Below, piece after piece: positions 32,521-42,733 of a stretch of DNA of 64,000 nucleotides. The DNA comes from Pseudonocardia hydrocarbonoxydans. Lineage in GTDB: Bacteria; Actinomycetota; Actinomycetes; Mycobacteriales; Pseudonocardiaceae. The position numbers and the translations under genes were made by a program. How positions within the stretch are numbered: the stretch's first letter is position 1; each line of letters opens with the position of its first letter. Location: NCBI RefSeq assembly GCF_006539565.1, contig NZ_BJNG01000014.1, forward strand, positions 124,001 through 188,000, given 5' to 3'. The notes beneath the pieces were generated by a model. The model made no database searches. It saw nothing but the letters and a program-made list of their open reading frames with translations, and had not been told where the DNA came from.

Positions 32521-33488
32521 GTGCGCGGCGCCGCGGGCGGCCGCGGTCCGGCTCGCCGCGGCGCGAGCGCCGGGTGCCGCCGCACCGCCCCCCGGTCCGC
32601 CGCGGCACCCGGTGGCTCGTGCTCGCGCTGGCGCTCGCCGCGGCCGCAGGCCAGTTCGTCGTCTCCTGGACCTTCGACGACGGGGCCCGCCGCGACGTCG
32701 ACGCCCTCCACTCCGACTCGGTGTGGATCGAGCCGGGCTCCCCCGCCGTCCTCGACGCCGGGCGGGCGCGGCAGGTGATCGGCGACCGGCCGATCGTGGC
32801 CGCGGTGCTGCCGCCGTCGGAGGACACCTTCGACCGCTGCGAGGACGTCGTCGCCCGCCACGACGACGTGGTGGCGTTCGTGTGGACCGCCCCCGACAGA
32901 TCGGCGATCTGCGTCGGCGACGGTTTCCCCGACCCCGACCTGGGCGAACAGGCCGACCGCCGCACCGCCGTCGACTGGCTGGAACGGGTGATCCTGGACG
33001 CGAGGTTCTCCTCGCGGTACCGCGTCGACGAGGCGCTGCCCGACCGCACCGCGCAGCTCGAGGAGCTGGTGCTCGCCTTCGACGCCGCCGTCCCCGACGC
33101 CTACGCCGACGGGGTGGACCGCCGGGAGCTCTCGGCGTCGCCCCAGGTGGGGCTGGAGATCGCGGTGCGGCTGCTGGCGACGGTGGCCGCGGTCGTCGTC
33201 GGGTTCGTCGTGCTGCGCCTGGCGGTGCTGCGGGTGGCGGCGGGCCGGGCCCGGCGCCGGTCGCTGCGCACCCGGCGGCTGGAGCAGCTTGCCCGCACCG
33301 CCCGCCTGGCCGACGCCGTGCTCGCCGAGCAGCCCGACGACCCCGGACGCGCCCGGGCCCGGGCCGACGCCGCGGGTCGCTACGTGCTCGTGCTGGCCGG
33401 GGTGGAGGCTGCGCGCGACGAACCCGCCCTCGACGCCGCCGACGCCGAGCTCACCGCGCTGGAGCGGACGCTGCGGGTGGGCCGGTGA
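32517..33488 (+). CDS. Two-helix membrane protein, second of a coupled set
   Basis: A 323-residue protein with a basic cytoplasmic N-terminus, a membrane helix (WLVLALALAAAAGQFVVSW), an extracytoplasmic domain of about 180 residues (LDAGRARQVIGDRPIVAAVL, DDVVAFVWTAPDRSAICVGD), a second membrane helix (VRLLATVAAVVVGFVVLRLA) and a helical tail (LADAVLAEQPDDPGRARARA). The GTG overlaps the previous stop (GTGA), and its own stop overlaps the next GTG. The domain pattern mirrors the interrupted gene upstream. I do not recognise the family. Confidence 0.65.
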   Translation: MSARRRGRPRSGSPRRERRVPPHRPPVRRGTRWLVLALALAAAAGQFVVSWTFDDGARRDVDALHSDSVWIEPGSPAVLDAGRARQVIGDRPIVAAVLPPSEDTFDRCEDVVARHDDVVAFVWTAPDRSAICVGDGFPDPDLGEQADRRTAVDWLERVILDARFSSRYRVDEALPDRTAQLEELVLAFDAAVPDAYADGVDRRELSASPQVGLEIAVRLLATVAAVVVGFVVLRLAVLRVAAGRARRRSLRTRRLEQLARTARLADAVLAEQPDDPGRARARADAAGRYVLVLAGVEAARDEPALDAADAELTALERTLRVGR

Positions 33489-33778
33489 CCGGGGTGCTGG
33501 TGGGCGCCGCGGCCGCCGCCGTCCTCGTCGCCGGTGCGCTGGTGCCGCTGCTGCGCCGCGTCCCCGGCAGGCGCGCCGCGCGGGCGGGCGCCCGGTCGGC
33601 CCACGCCCGGCTCGGGCACCTCCTCGCGACCGTCGACGCCGACCCGGACCTCGCCCGGCGGGCGAACGAGCGTTGGACGACCGCGGGCGCCCTGCTGGCG
33701 CGCGCGGAGTCGGCCGCGGACCTCGCCCTTGCCGAGCGGACCGCCGCGGAGGGGATCGCGCTGCTCGCCCGGTCCTGA
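33485..33778 (+). CDS. Small membrane protein, third of a coupled set
   Basis: A 97-residue protein: one N-terminal membrane helix (GVLVGAAAAAVLVAGALVPLL) and a helical tail whose end, RANERWTTAGALLARA...AAEGIALLA, aligns with the tail of the interrupted protein two genes upstream (about 14 identities over 33 columns by eye). Translationally coupled to the preceding gene through GTGA. It looks like the tail domain of the other two proteins on its own anchor. Function unknown. Confidence 0.6.
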   Translation: MTGVLVGAAAAAVLVAGALVPLLRRVPGRRAARAGARSAHARLGHLLATVDADPDLARRANERWTTAGALLARAESAADLALAERTAAEGIALLARS

Positions 33779-33787
33779 CGACGCCGC

Positions 33788-33793
33788 TATCCT
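33788..33793 (+). promoter_or_regulatory. -10-like TATCCT of the FmdB-type gene (leaderless)
   Basis: TATCCT ends 6 nt before the ATG at 33800. Confidence 0.5.
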
Positions 33794-33799
33794 CGCCCC

Positions 33800-34024
33800 A
33801 TGCCGCGCTACGACTTCCGCTGCCGCGAGTGCGCGGACACCTTCGAGGTCAGCCGCCCGATGAGCGAGTCCGGCGCCCCGGCGACCTGCCCCGCGGGCCA
33901 CGCCGACACCGTCAAGCTGCTCACCACGGTGGCCGTCGGCGGCCTGAGCGGGGGCGGTCGCGCCCCGGCGCGGGCGGGCGCGGGCGGCGGCGGAGGGTGC
34001 TGCGGCGGCGGCTGCTGCGGCTGA
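33800..34024 (+). CDS. FmdB-family zinc-ribbon protein
   Basis: A 74-residue protein with the FmdB zinc ribbon: YDFRCRECADTFEV supplies the first CxxC pair and CPAGH the second side (Cys/His rather than CxxC). The C-terminus is extremely Gly/Cys-rich (GGGGGCCGGGCCG), adding five Cys to the chain. FmdB proteins are small presumed regulatory or metal-handling proteins without a fixed function. A hairpin terminator follows. Confidence 0.85.
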   Translation: MPRYDFRCRECADTFEVSRPMSESGAPATCPAGHADTVKLLTTVAVGGLSGGGRAPARAGAGGGGGCCGGGCCG

Positions 34025-34032
34025 CGGTGACG

Positions 34033-34048
34033 CCGGGCCGACGCCCGG
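34033..34048 (+). terminator. Hairpin after the FmdB-type gene
   Basis: CCGGGC-CGAC-GCCCGG: a 6-bp all-GC stem with a 4-nt loop, 8 bp past the stop. There is no T-run. Confidence 0.5.
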
Positions 34049-34092
34049 ATGACGATCTCCCTCCCGGTGATCAACCGGTCACGCCCTGCCCA

Positions 34093-34098
34093 TATCCT
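34093..34098 (+). promoter_or_regulatory. -10-like TATCCT upstream of the lectin-LysM gene
   Basis: TATCCT ends 72 nt before the ATG at 34171, giving a normal leader, unlike most genes nearby. Confidence 0.35.
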
Positions 34099-34170
34099 CC
34101 GCCCGGCCGGGGCGGCCCGCGCCCGGACGAGGGAGCGGGCGGGACCCCGGCACGAGCAGAGGGACGGCAC

Positions 34171-34758
34171 ATGAGCACTCTCACCGGCGGCAGCAGCCTG
34201 GCCGCGGGCCGGGCGGGGATCATCTCCGCCAACGGCCGCTACACGTTGGCCCTGCAGGCCGACGGCAACCTGACCCTCACCGACGCCGCGGGCACCGTCG
34301 CCTGGGACACCGGCACCGCGGGCAAGGACGCCGCCCGCGCCGACATGCAGGCCGACGGCAACCTCGTGCTCTACACCGCCGACAACGGCGTCGTCTGGGC
34401 TTCGGGCAGCGACGCCCCCGGCGGCGTCCTGGAGCTCCAGGACGACCGCAACCTGGTGATCTACAAGGCCGACCGCTCGGTCGCGTGGTCGCCCAACTCC
34501 TACGTCAGCGAGGCCGACAAGGCCGCCCTCGACGCCGCCGAGGCGCGGGGCCGCGCCGAGGCGCAGGCGGCCGCCGCGGCCGCGGCCACCCCGCCGCCCG
34601 CTCCGGAGCGCCGCTACACCGTGCAGCGCGGCGACTCGCTGTCGAAGATCGCCAAGCAGTTCTACGGGAACGCGAACGACTACATGCGCATCGCGCAGGC
34701 CAACAACATCGCGAACCCCGACCTGATCCACCCGGGGCAGGACCTGCTCATCCCCTGA
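34171..34758 (+). CDS. Bulb-type lectin domain plus LysM protein
   Basis: A 195-residue two-domain protein. Residues 1-110 form a beta-prism II (GNA/bulb-type) lectin with three mannose-site-like repeats (LQADGNLTL, MQADGNLVLY, LQDDRNLVIYK). An Ala-rich linker follows, then one LysM domain (RYTVQRGDSLSKIAKQFYG...NPDLIHPGQDLLIP). It would bind alpha-mannose-type glycans and peptidoglycan or another N-acetylglucosamine polymer. There is no signal peptide or membrane helix, so export is unexplained: it may be cytoplasmic, leave by another route or be part of a particle. It is followed by the copy-3 palindrome and convergent glgP. Confidence 0.88.
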   Translation: MSTLTGGSSLAAGRAGIISANGRYTLALQADGNLTLTDAAGTVAWDTGTAGKDAARADMQADGNLVLYTADNGVVWASGSDAPGGVLELQDDRNLVIYKADRSVAWSPNSYVSEADKAALDAAEARGRAEAQAAAAAAATPPPAPERRYTVQRGDSLSKIAKQFYGNANDYMRIAQANNIANPDLIHPGQDLLIP

Positions 34759-34766
34759 TCCCCGTG

Positions 34767-34821
34767 TTGCAGGAAGGCCACCTTCATGCAGCTAGATGGC
34801 GTGAAGGTGGCCTTCCTGCAA
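34767..34821. repeat. Nested palindromic intergenic repeat, copy 3
   Basis: Arms 34767-34789 and 34799-34821 (23 nt, one G-T-type mismatch) flank a 9-nt loop. The loop and right arm match copy 2 more closely than copy 1. It lies between the convergent lectin-LysM and glgP genes, 8 bp from one stop and 14 bp from the other. Confidence 0.9.
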
Positions 34822-34834
34822 TTCCGCGGCGTAC

Positions 34835-37366
34835 TCAGCCCGCCAGCACCACCTTGCCGAGCTCCGCGGAGCTCGCCAGCAGCGGGTGCGAGGGCAGCAC
34901 GCGCACCGTGTAGCCGGTGAGCCCGGCGTGCGGCAGCGGGACGACGGCCTCGAACCGCTGCCCCGCCCCGTCCGCGGGCCCGACGTACTTCATCGCCGCC
35001 GTGCGCTTGCGCGAGTCGAGCTGGTCGGTCTCGTCGACGGGCCCGACCACGGCTTCGACGACGACGTCGGCCGGGTCGAGCCCGGCCAGCTCCACCACCG
35101 CGCGCACCGTCATCGGGGCCCCGACGACCGGCGTGTCCGGCAGCCCGGAGGCGTCGACGCCCACGACCTGCACCCGGTTCCAGGCGTTGCCGAGCCGGGA
35201 CCGGTAGGCGGCCAGCTCGCGGGCCGGGCCGAAGGAGTCCGCGACGATCCCGGCCGCGGCGCGGGCGGCCGGGGCGTAGAGCGTCTCGGTGTACTCCTGC
35301 ACCATCCGCGCGGCCTGCACCTGCGGGCGCAGCGTGGTCAGCGTGTGGCGCACCAGCTCGACCCAGCGGGGCGGCACGCCGTCGACGCGGTCGTAGAACG
35401 CCGGGCCGACCTGCGTGGCCAGCAGCTCGTAGAGCGCGTTGGCCTCCAGGTCGTCGCGGCGGGTGGGGTCGGTGATGCCGTCGGCGGTGGGGATGGCCCA
35501 GCCGTTGGCGCCGTCGTAGAACTCGTCCCACCAGCCGTCGCGGATCGACAGGTTGAGCCCGCCGTTGAGCGCCGACTTCATGCCCGAGGTCCCGCACGCC
35601 TCCAGCGGCCGCAGCGGGTTGTTCAGCCAGACGTCGCAGCCCCAGTAGAGGTAGCGGGCCATCGACATGTCGTAGTCGGGCAGGAACGTGATGCGGTGGC
35701 GCACCGCCGGGTCGTCGGCGAAGCGCACGATCTCCTGGATCAGCGCCTTGCCGCCGTCGTCGGCGGGGTGCGACTTCCCGGCGACGACGAGCTGCACCGG
35801 CCGGTGCGGGTCCAGCAGCAGGTCGCGCAGCCGGTCCTTGTCGCGCAGCATCAGCGTGAGCCGCTTGTAGGTGGGCACGCGGCGGGCGAAGCCGACGGTG
35901 AGCACGTTGTCGTCGAAGACGTGCTCGGTCCAGCCCAGCTCGGGCAGCGACGCGCCACGCTGCAGCCACGCCTCGCGCACCCGGCGGCGCACCTCGGCCA
36001 CCAGCCGCGCGCGCAGGGCGGTGCGCAGGTCCCACAGCTGCGCGTCCGACGGCGGGGCGGTGTCGTCCCCGGGGGCCCCGATCAGCTCGGTGATCTCCCG
36101 GGCCTCCCAGGTGGCCCCGTGCACGCCGTTGGTCACCGACCCGATCGGCACCTCGTCGGCGTCGAAGCCCTCCCACAGCCCGCCGAACATGCCGCGCGAG
36201 ACGGCGCCGTGCAGCTGCGAGACGCCGTTGGCGCGCTGCGCGAGCCGCAGCCCCATGTGCGCCATGTTGAACATGTTCGGGTTGTCCTCGGCCCCGAGCG
36301 CGAGCACCCGGTCCATCGGCACGCCGGGGAGCAGCGAGGTCCCGAAGTAGTGCTGCACCATGTCGACGGGGAACCGGTCGATGCCCGCGGGCACCGGCGT
36401 GTGCGTGGTGAACACCGTGCCCGCGCGGACCGCCGCCAGCGACTCGTCGAAGGACAGGCCGTGGGCGTCCTGCAGCTCGCGGATGCGCTCCAGGCCCAGG
36501 AACCCGGCGTGCCCCTCGTTCGTGTGGAACACCGCGGGTTGCGGGTGGCCGGTGGCCTCGCAGAACGCGCGGACGGCCCGCACGCCGCCGACCCCGACCA
36601 GGATCTCCTGGCGGATGCGCTGGTCCTGGTCGCCGCCGTAGAGCCGGTCGGTGACGCCGCGCAGGTCGGGCTCGTTCTCCTCGATGTCGGAGTCGAGCAG
36701 CAGCAGCGGCACCCGCCCGACGGCGGCCTGCCAGACGCGCGCGTGCAGCGTGCGCCCGGCCGGCATGGCGATCGTGACCAGCACCGGGCCGCCGTCCGCG
36801 CCGGTGACCAGCTGCAGCGGCAGGCCCTGCGGGTCGAGCGCCGGGTAGTGCTCGAGCTGCCAGCCGTCCAGCGACAGCGACTGGCGGAAGTAACCGGAGC
36901 GGTAGAGCAGCCCGACCGCGATCAGCGGCACGCCGAGGTCGGAGGCGGCCTTGAGGTGGTCGCCGGCGAGCACCCCGAGGCCCCCGGAGTAGTTCGGGAG
37001 AACCTCGCTGACGCCGAACTCCATCGAGAAGTAGCCGACGGCCGCGGGCAGCGTCTCGTCGTCCTCGCGCTCGGACTGGTACCAGCGGTCGCCCGCGAGG
37101 TAGGCCTCCAGGTCGTCGGCGAGCTCCCGCACGGTGACGACGGTGTCGGCGTCCTTCGCGAGCACCTCGAACCGCTCCGTCGGGATCTCGCCGAGCAGCC
37201 GGACCGGGTCGTGGCCCGCCCGTTCCCATGCGTCGGGGTCCAGGGCGGCGAACAGGTCCTGGGTCGGCGGATGCCAGCTCCACCGCAGGTTGGTGGCCAG
37301 CGCCTGCAGGGGCGCGAGCGCGGGGGGCAGCTGGGCGCGCACGGTGAAACGGCGAAGGGCTCTCAC
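34835..37366 (-). CDS. glgP: Alpha-glucan (glycogen/maltodextrin) phosphorylase
   Basis: An 843-residue GT35 enzyme that releases glucose-1-phosphate from alpha-1,4-glucan using PLP. Marks are YFSMEFGVSEVLPNYSGGLG, FHTNEGHAGFL, GFARRVPTYKRLTL and the PLP-binding Lys in GTSGMKSALNGGLNLS. It is the shorter actinobacterial type (Rv1328). The GTG at 37366 was preferred to an ATG at 37405 because the family start is ALRRFTVRA and a leaderless TATCCT lies 7 nt upstream. It is divergent from glgE across 174 bp, so glucan breakdown and GlgE synthesis may be regulated from one region. Confidence 0.95.
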   Translation of the reverse strand: MRALRRFTVRAQLPPALAPLQALATNLRWSWHPPTQDLFAALDPDAWERAGHDPVRLLGEIPTERFEVLAKDADTVVTVRELADDLEAYLAGDRWYQSEREDDETLPAAVGYFSMEFGVSEVLPNYSGGLGVLAGDHLKAASDLGVPLIAVGLLYRSGYFRQSLSLDGWQLEHYPALDPQGLPLQLVTGADGGPVLVTIAMPAGRTLHARVWQAAVGRVPLLLLDSDIEENEPDLRGVTDRLYGGDQDQRIRQEILVGVGGVRAVRAFCEATGHPQPAVFHTNEGHAGFLGLERIRELQDAHGLSFDESLAAVRAGTVFTTHTPVPAGIDRFPVDMVQHYFGTSLLPGVPMDRVLALGAEDNPNMFNMAHMGLRLAQRANGVSQLHGAVSRGMFGGLWEGFDADEVPIGSVTNGVHGATWEAREITELIGAPGDDTAPPSDAQLWDLRTALRARLVAEVRRRVREAWLQRGASLPELGWTEHVFDDNVLTVGFARRVPTYKRLTLMLRDKDRLRDLLLDPHRPVQLVVAGKSHPADDGGKALIQEIVRFADDPAVRHRITFLPDYDMSMARYLYWGCDVWLNNPLRPLEACGTSGMKSALNGGLNLSIRDGWWDEFYDGANGWAIPTADGITDPTRRDDLEANALYELLATQVGPAFYDRVDGVPPRWVELVRHTLTTLRPQVQAARMVQEYTETLYAPAARAAAGIVADSFGPARELAAYRSRLGNAWNRVQVVGVDASGLPDTPVVGAPMTVRAVVELAGLDPADVVVEAVVGPVDETDQLDSRKRTAAMKYVGPADGAGQRFEAVVPLPHAGLTGYTVRVLPSHPLLASSAELGKVVLAG

Positions 37367-37540
37367 GCGCGGCAGGATAGATGAATCGATCGCGGGATCG
37401 TTCAAGCATCGGTCCCGGAGGGCCAGGTGACGATCACGTGAACGCTGCGGAATCGGTTCCGACCCGTTCCTTCCGTGGCTGGACCGGGTAGGTACGGTTG
37501 TGACTCACGCGACGGCTGCTCAGTGGGGGTGTGTGCCGAG
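37367..37540. promoter_or_regulatory. Shared glgP-glgE divergent promoter region
   Basis: The glgP -10-like TATCCT is on the minus strand (37379-37374), 7 nt before its GTG. A plus-strand TAGGTACGGT (-10 TACGGT at 37493-37498) may start glgE with a 42-nt leader. Between them are GTGACGATCAC (37427-37437, arms GTGA/TCAC) and the imperfect repeat GAATCGATC-GCG-GGATCGTTC, possible operator sites. Roles are unproven. Confidence 0.4.
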
Positions 37541-39514
37541 ATGACCGGACGAATCGGGATCGACGACGTCACGCCCTCGGTCAGCGGGGGCCGCCAGGCC
37601 GCCAAGGCCGCGGTCGGGGAGGTCGTCCCGATCACCGCCGCGGTGTGGCGCGAGGGGCACGACGCCGTCGCGGCGAACGTCGTCTGGAAGAAGGTCGGCA
37701 GCAAGGGCGCGGCGCACCACGTGCGCATGGAGCCGGTCGGGATCGGCGGAGACACCTTCGCCGCCTCCGTCGCCGCCGACGAGCCGGGCATGTGGACCTT
37801 CCGGGTCGACGCCTGGAGCGACCCGTGGGCCACCTGGCGCCACGCCGTCACGAAGAAGATGGAGGCCGGCCAGTCCCCCGACGAGCTGGCCAACGACCTG
37901 GAGATCGGCGCCCGGCTGCTGCAGCGCGTGGGCCGCCGACCGGCCGAGCGCGGCAACCGCGACCTGCTCTTCGGCGCCGCCAACGCCCTGCGCGACACCG
38001 CGCTGCCGCTGCACGCCCGCGTCGCCCCCGCGCTGTTCCCCGCCGTGCAGCAGATCATGACCGAGCGCCCGGTCCGCGAGCTGATCACCCGCGGCCGCGC
38101 GCAGCAGGTCTACGTCGACCGCGAGCGCGCCCTGTTCGGCTCCTGGTACGAGTTCTTCCCCCGCTCCACGGGCGGGCGCGACGAGACCGGCCGCGCCGTG
38201 CACGGGTCGTTCGTCACCGCCGCCAAGCAGCTCGACCGCGTGGCCGCGATGGGCTTCGACGTCGTCTACCTGCCGCCGATCCACCCGGTGGGCACGAAGC
38301 ACCGCAAGGGCCGCAACAACAACGTCAACGCCGGGCCCGGCGACGTCGGCTCGCCGTGGGCGATCGGCTCGGCCGAGGGCGGGCACGACGCGATCGACCC
38401 CGAGCTCGGCACGCTGGAGGACTTCGACGCGTTCGTGGCGCGCACCCAGGACCTGGGCATGGAGGTCGCGCTCGACTTCGCGCTGCAGTGCGCACCCGAC
38501 CACCCCTGGGTCGAGGAGCACCCGGAGTGGTTCACCGTGCGCCCCGACGGCTCCATCGCCTACGCGGAGAACCCGCCGAAGAAGTACCAGGACATCTACC
38601 CGATCAACTTCGACAACGACCCGGCCGGCATCTACGCCGAGTCGCTGCGGGTGGTGCTGCACTGGGTCGAGCACGGCGTCAAGATCTTCCGCGTCGACAA
38701 CCCGCACACCAAGCCGCCGAACTTCTGGCACTGGCTGATCTGGCAGGTCAAGTCCCGCCACCCCGAGGTGCTGTTCCTGGCCGAGGCGTTCACCCGCCCG
38801 GCCCGGATGTTCGGGCTGGCCCGGCTGGGCTTCACCCAGTCCTACAGCTACTTCACCTGGCGGGAGACCAAGGCCGAGCTCACCGAGTTCGCGCTGATGC
38901 ACGCCGAGCGCGCCGACGAGGCCCGGCCCAACACCTTCGTCAACACCCCGGACATCCTCCCGAAGCACCTGCAGACCGGCGGGCCGGGCATGTTCGCCAT
39001 CCGCGCCACCCTGGCCGCCACCATGTTCCCCACCTGGGGGGTCTACTCCGGGTTCGAGCTCTACGAGTGGGAGCCGGTCAAGCCGGGCAGCGAGGAGTAC
39101 CTCAACTCCGAGAAGTACGAGCTGCGCCCGCGCGACTTCGAGGGCGCCGCGGCGGCGGGCCAGTCGCTGGAGCCCTACGTCACCCGGCTCAACGAGATCC
39201 GCAAGGCGCACCCGGCGCTGCAGCAGCTGCGCAACATCACCTTCCACCACGTCGACAACGACCAGATCATCGCCTGGTCCAAGACCGAGCCGGCCACCGG
39301 CGACACGGTGCTGGTGGTGTGCACCCTGGACTCCTACAACGCCCAGATCGGCACCACCTCGCTCGACATGCCGGCACTGGGCCTGGGCTGGAACGACCGG
39401 TTCACCGTGCACGACGAGGTGAGCGGCGAGACGTGGGAGTGGGGCCAGTTCAACTACGTCGACCTGCAGCCCTGGCACCACGTCGCGCACATCCTGCGGG
39501 TGCAGCGGGGCTGA
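37541..39514 (+). CDS. glgE: Alpha-1,4-glucan:maltose-1-phosphate maltosyltransferase GlgE
   Basis: A 657-residue GH13_3 enzyme that extends alpha-1,4-glucan with maltosyl units from maltose-1-phosphate. The N-terminal domains ([20 protein letters not shown]) precede a barrel with [19 protein letters not shown], catalytic Asp386 in [11 protein letters not shown] and Glu415 in FLAEAFTRP, 29 residues apart as in Streptomyces GlgE. ATG at 37541 gives the conserved [11 protein letters not shown] start. It works downstream of TreS and maltokinase, encoded next, and its product is branched by GlgB. A strong hairpin after the stop separates it from treS, which has its own promoter. Confidence 0.97.
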   Translation: MTGRIGIDDVTPSVSGGRQAAKAAVGEVVPITAAVWREGHDAVAANVVWKKVGSKGAAHHVRMEPVGIGGDTFAASVAADEPGMWTFRVDAWSDPWATWRHAVTKKMEAGQSPDELANDLEIGARLLQRVGRRPAERGNRDLLFGAANALRDTALPLHARVAPALFPAVQQIMTERPVRELITRGRAQQVYVDRERALFGSWYEFFPRSTGGRDETGRAVHGSFVTAAKQLDRVAAMGFDVVYLPPIHPVGTKHRKGRNNNVNAGPGDVGSPWAIGSAEGGHDAIDPELGTLEDFDAFVARTQDLGMEVALDFALQCAPDHPWVEEHPEWFTVRPDGSIAYAENPPKKYQDIYPINFDNDPAGIYAESLRVVLHWVEHGVKIFRVDNPHTKPPNFWHWLIWQVKSRHPEVLFLAEAFTRPARMFGLARLGFTQSYSYFTWRETKAELTEFALMHAERADEARPNTFVNTPDILPKHLQTGGPGMFAIRATLAATMFPTWGVYSGFELYEWEPVKPGSEEYLNSEKYELRPRDFEGAAAAGQSLEPYVTRLNEIRKAHPALQQLRNITFHHVDNDQIIAWSKTEPATGDTVLVVCTLDSYNAQIGTTSLDMPALGLGWNDRFTVHDEVSGETWEWGQFNYVDLQPWHHVAHILRVQRG

Positions 39515-39523
39515 TCACGGCGC

Positions 39524-39548
39524 ACCGGCCCCGCACGACGGGGCCGGT
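39524..39548 (+). terminator. Hairpin between glgE and treS
   Basis: ACCGGCCCCG-CACGA-CGGGGCCGGT: a perfect 10-bp stem with a 5-nt loop, 10 bp after the glgE stop. No T-run follows. Confidence 0.65.
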
Positions 39549-39618
39549 CCCGAACCGGAGCCGGTCCCGCCGTCTGAATCGTTCCCCGCCACGTGCTGTG
39601 GAGCGCCCGCCGTCCGAT

Positions 39619-39624
39619 TAACCT
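39619..39624 (+). promoter_or_regulatory. -10-like TAACCT of treS (leaderless)
   Basis: TAACCT ends 8 nt before the ATG at 39633. Confidence 0.45.
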
Positions 39625-39632
39625 CGCAGGCG

Positions 39633-41356
<1,724 letters not shown>

Positions 41357-41360
<4 letters not shown>

Positions 41361-42727
41361 ACGAACTCCCCGACCTGCTCGCGACCTGGCTCCCGCGACA
41401 ACGCTGGTTCGCCGCGAAGGGCCGCCCCGTCCGGTCGGTCACGGTGGTCGCCTCGACCCCGTTGCCGACCGGCGGCGAGCCGCTCGTCGACCACCTCCTG
41501 CTCGCCGTCGCCTTCGACGACGGCTCGCCGGTGCAGCACTACCAGCTGCACCTGGGCCGGCGCGAGCACTCGCGCGCCGACCTGGAGCACGTCGTCGTCG
41601 GCCACGTCGACGGCCTGGTCGCCTACGACGCGCTGTTCGACGTCGACTTCACGGCCTGGCTGATCGAGGCGCTCCGCGAGGGCCGCACCGTCGGCGAGCT
41701 CGCGTTCGTGCCGGAGCCCGGGGCCGAGATCGCGCACGGTGTGCCCGGGCGGGTGCTGGGCATCGAGCAGTCCAACACCTCGGTGTCGTGGGGGGAACGG
41801 TCGATCCTCAAGGTGTTCCGGCGCGTCGTGCCCGGGCTCAATCCCGACCTGGAGCTGCACCGCGCGCTGCGGTCGGTCGGCTCGCACGAGGTCGCGGCGC
41901 TGCAGGGCGCGATCGAGGGCACCCTCGACGGCGCACCGGCCACGCTCGGAATGCTGCAGGACTTCGCGGCCAACTCCGCGGACGGCTGGTCGATGGCCCT
42001 GGCCAGCGTCCGTGACCTGCTCGCCGAGGCCGACCTGCGCGCCGACGAGGTGGGTGGCGACTTCGCCGGCGAGGCCTCCCGGCTCGGCGAGACCATCGGC
42101 GTCGTGCACGACGAGCTGCGCCGCGCGCTGGGCACCGCCGAGCGCGACGCCCGCGAGATCGCCGCGGTGTGGCACCAGCGCCTCGCCGTCACCACCGCGG
42201 CGGTGCCCGCGCTCGCCCCGCACGTCGACGCCGTGCGGGCCACCTACGACGCCGTCGCCGGGATCGGCGCGCCGCTGCCCGCGCAGCGCGTCCACGGGGA
42301 CCTGCACCTGGGTCAGACCCTGCGCACGCCCTACGGCTGGCTGGTCATCGACTTCGAGGGCGAGCCCGCCGCGCCGCTGTCGGAGCGGGTCCGGCCCGAC
42401 TCGCACCTGCGCGACGTGGCCGGGATGCTCCGCTCGTTCGACTACGCCGCCTTCCACCAGATCCTGCTCTCGCACAGCGACGACGACACGCAGCTGGAGT
42501 GGCGGGCCAACGAGTGGGCCGCGCGCAACCGCTCGGCGTTCTGCGACGGGTACGCGCTGCGCGCCGGCGTCGACCCGCGCGAGCAGCGGATGCTGCTGCG
42601 GGCCTTCGAGCTGGACAAGGCCGTCTACGAGCTGCTGTACGAGACCCGCAGCCGCCCCGCCTGGGCGCCCATCCCGCTCGCCTCGATCGCCCGGTTGACG
42701 AGCGAGGAGTCCGGCCTCGCCCGTTAG
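41357..42727 (+). CDS. mak: Maltokinase (Pep2)
   Basis: A 456-residue kinase making maltose-1-phosphate from maltose and ATP for GlgE. The opening [18 protein letters not shown] is characteristic of maltokinases. The eukaryotic-kinase-like core has [12 protein letters not shown] (ATP-binding Lys), the catalytic loop [12 protein letters not shown] and the metal site [12 protein letters not shown], then [16 protein letters not shown] at 41357 overlaps the treS stop. It ends 6 bp from the convergent PPE-like gene. Confidence 0.95.
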
Positions 42728-42733
42728 CCCCGG

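Noticed and set aside
37367-37405. ATG at 37405 as the glgP start
   Set aside because: It would place the -10-like TATCCT inside the gene and add residues absent from the usual family start.
34680-37409. Long minus-strand frame overlapping glgP, plus many similar Arg/Ala/Pro-rich open frames across the window
   Set aside because: They follow the third-position GC of the real genes in other frames and show no domains.
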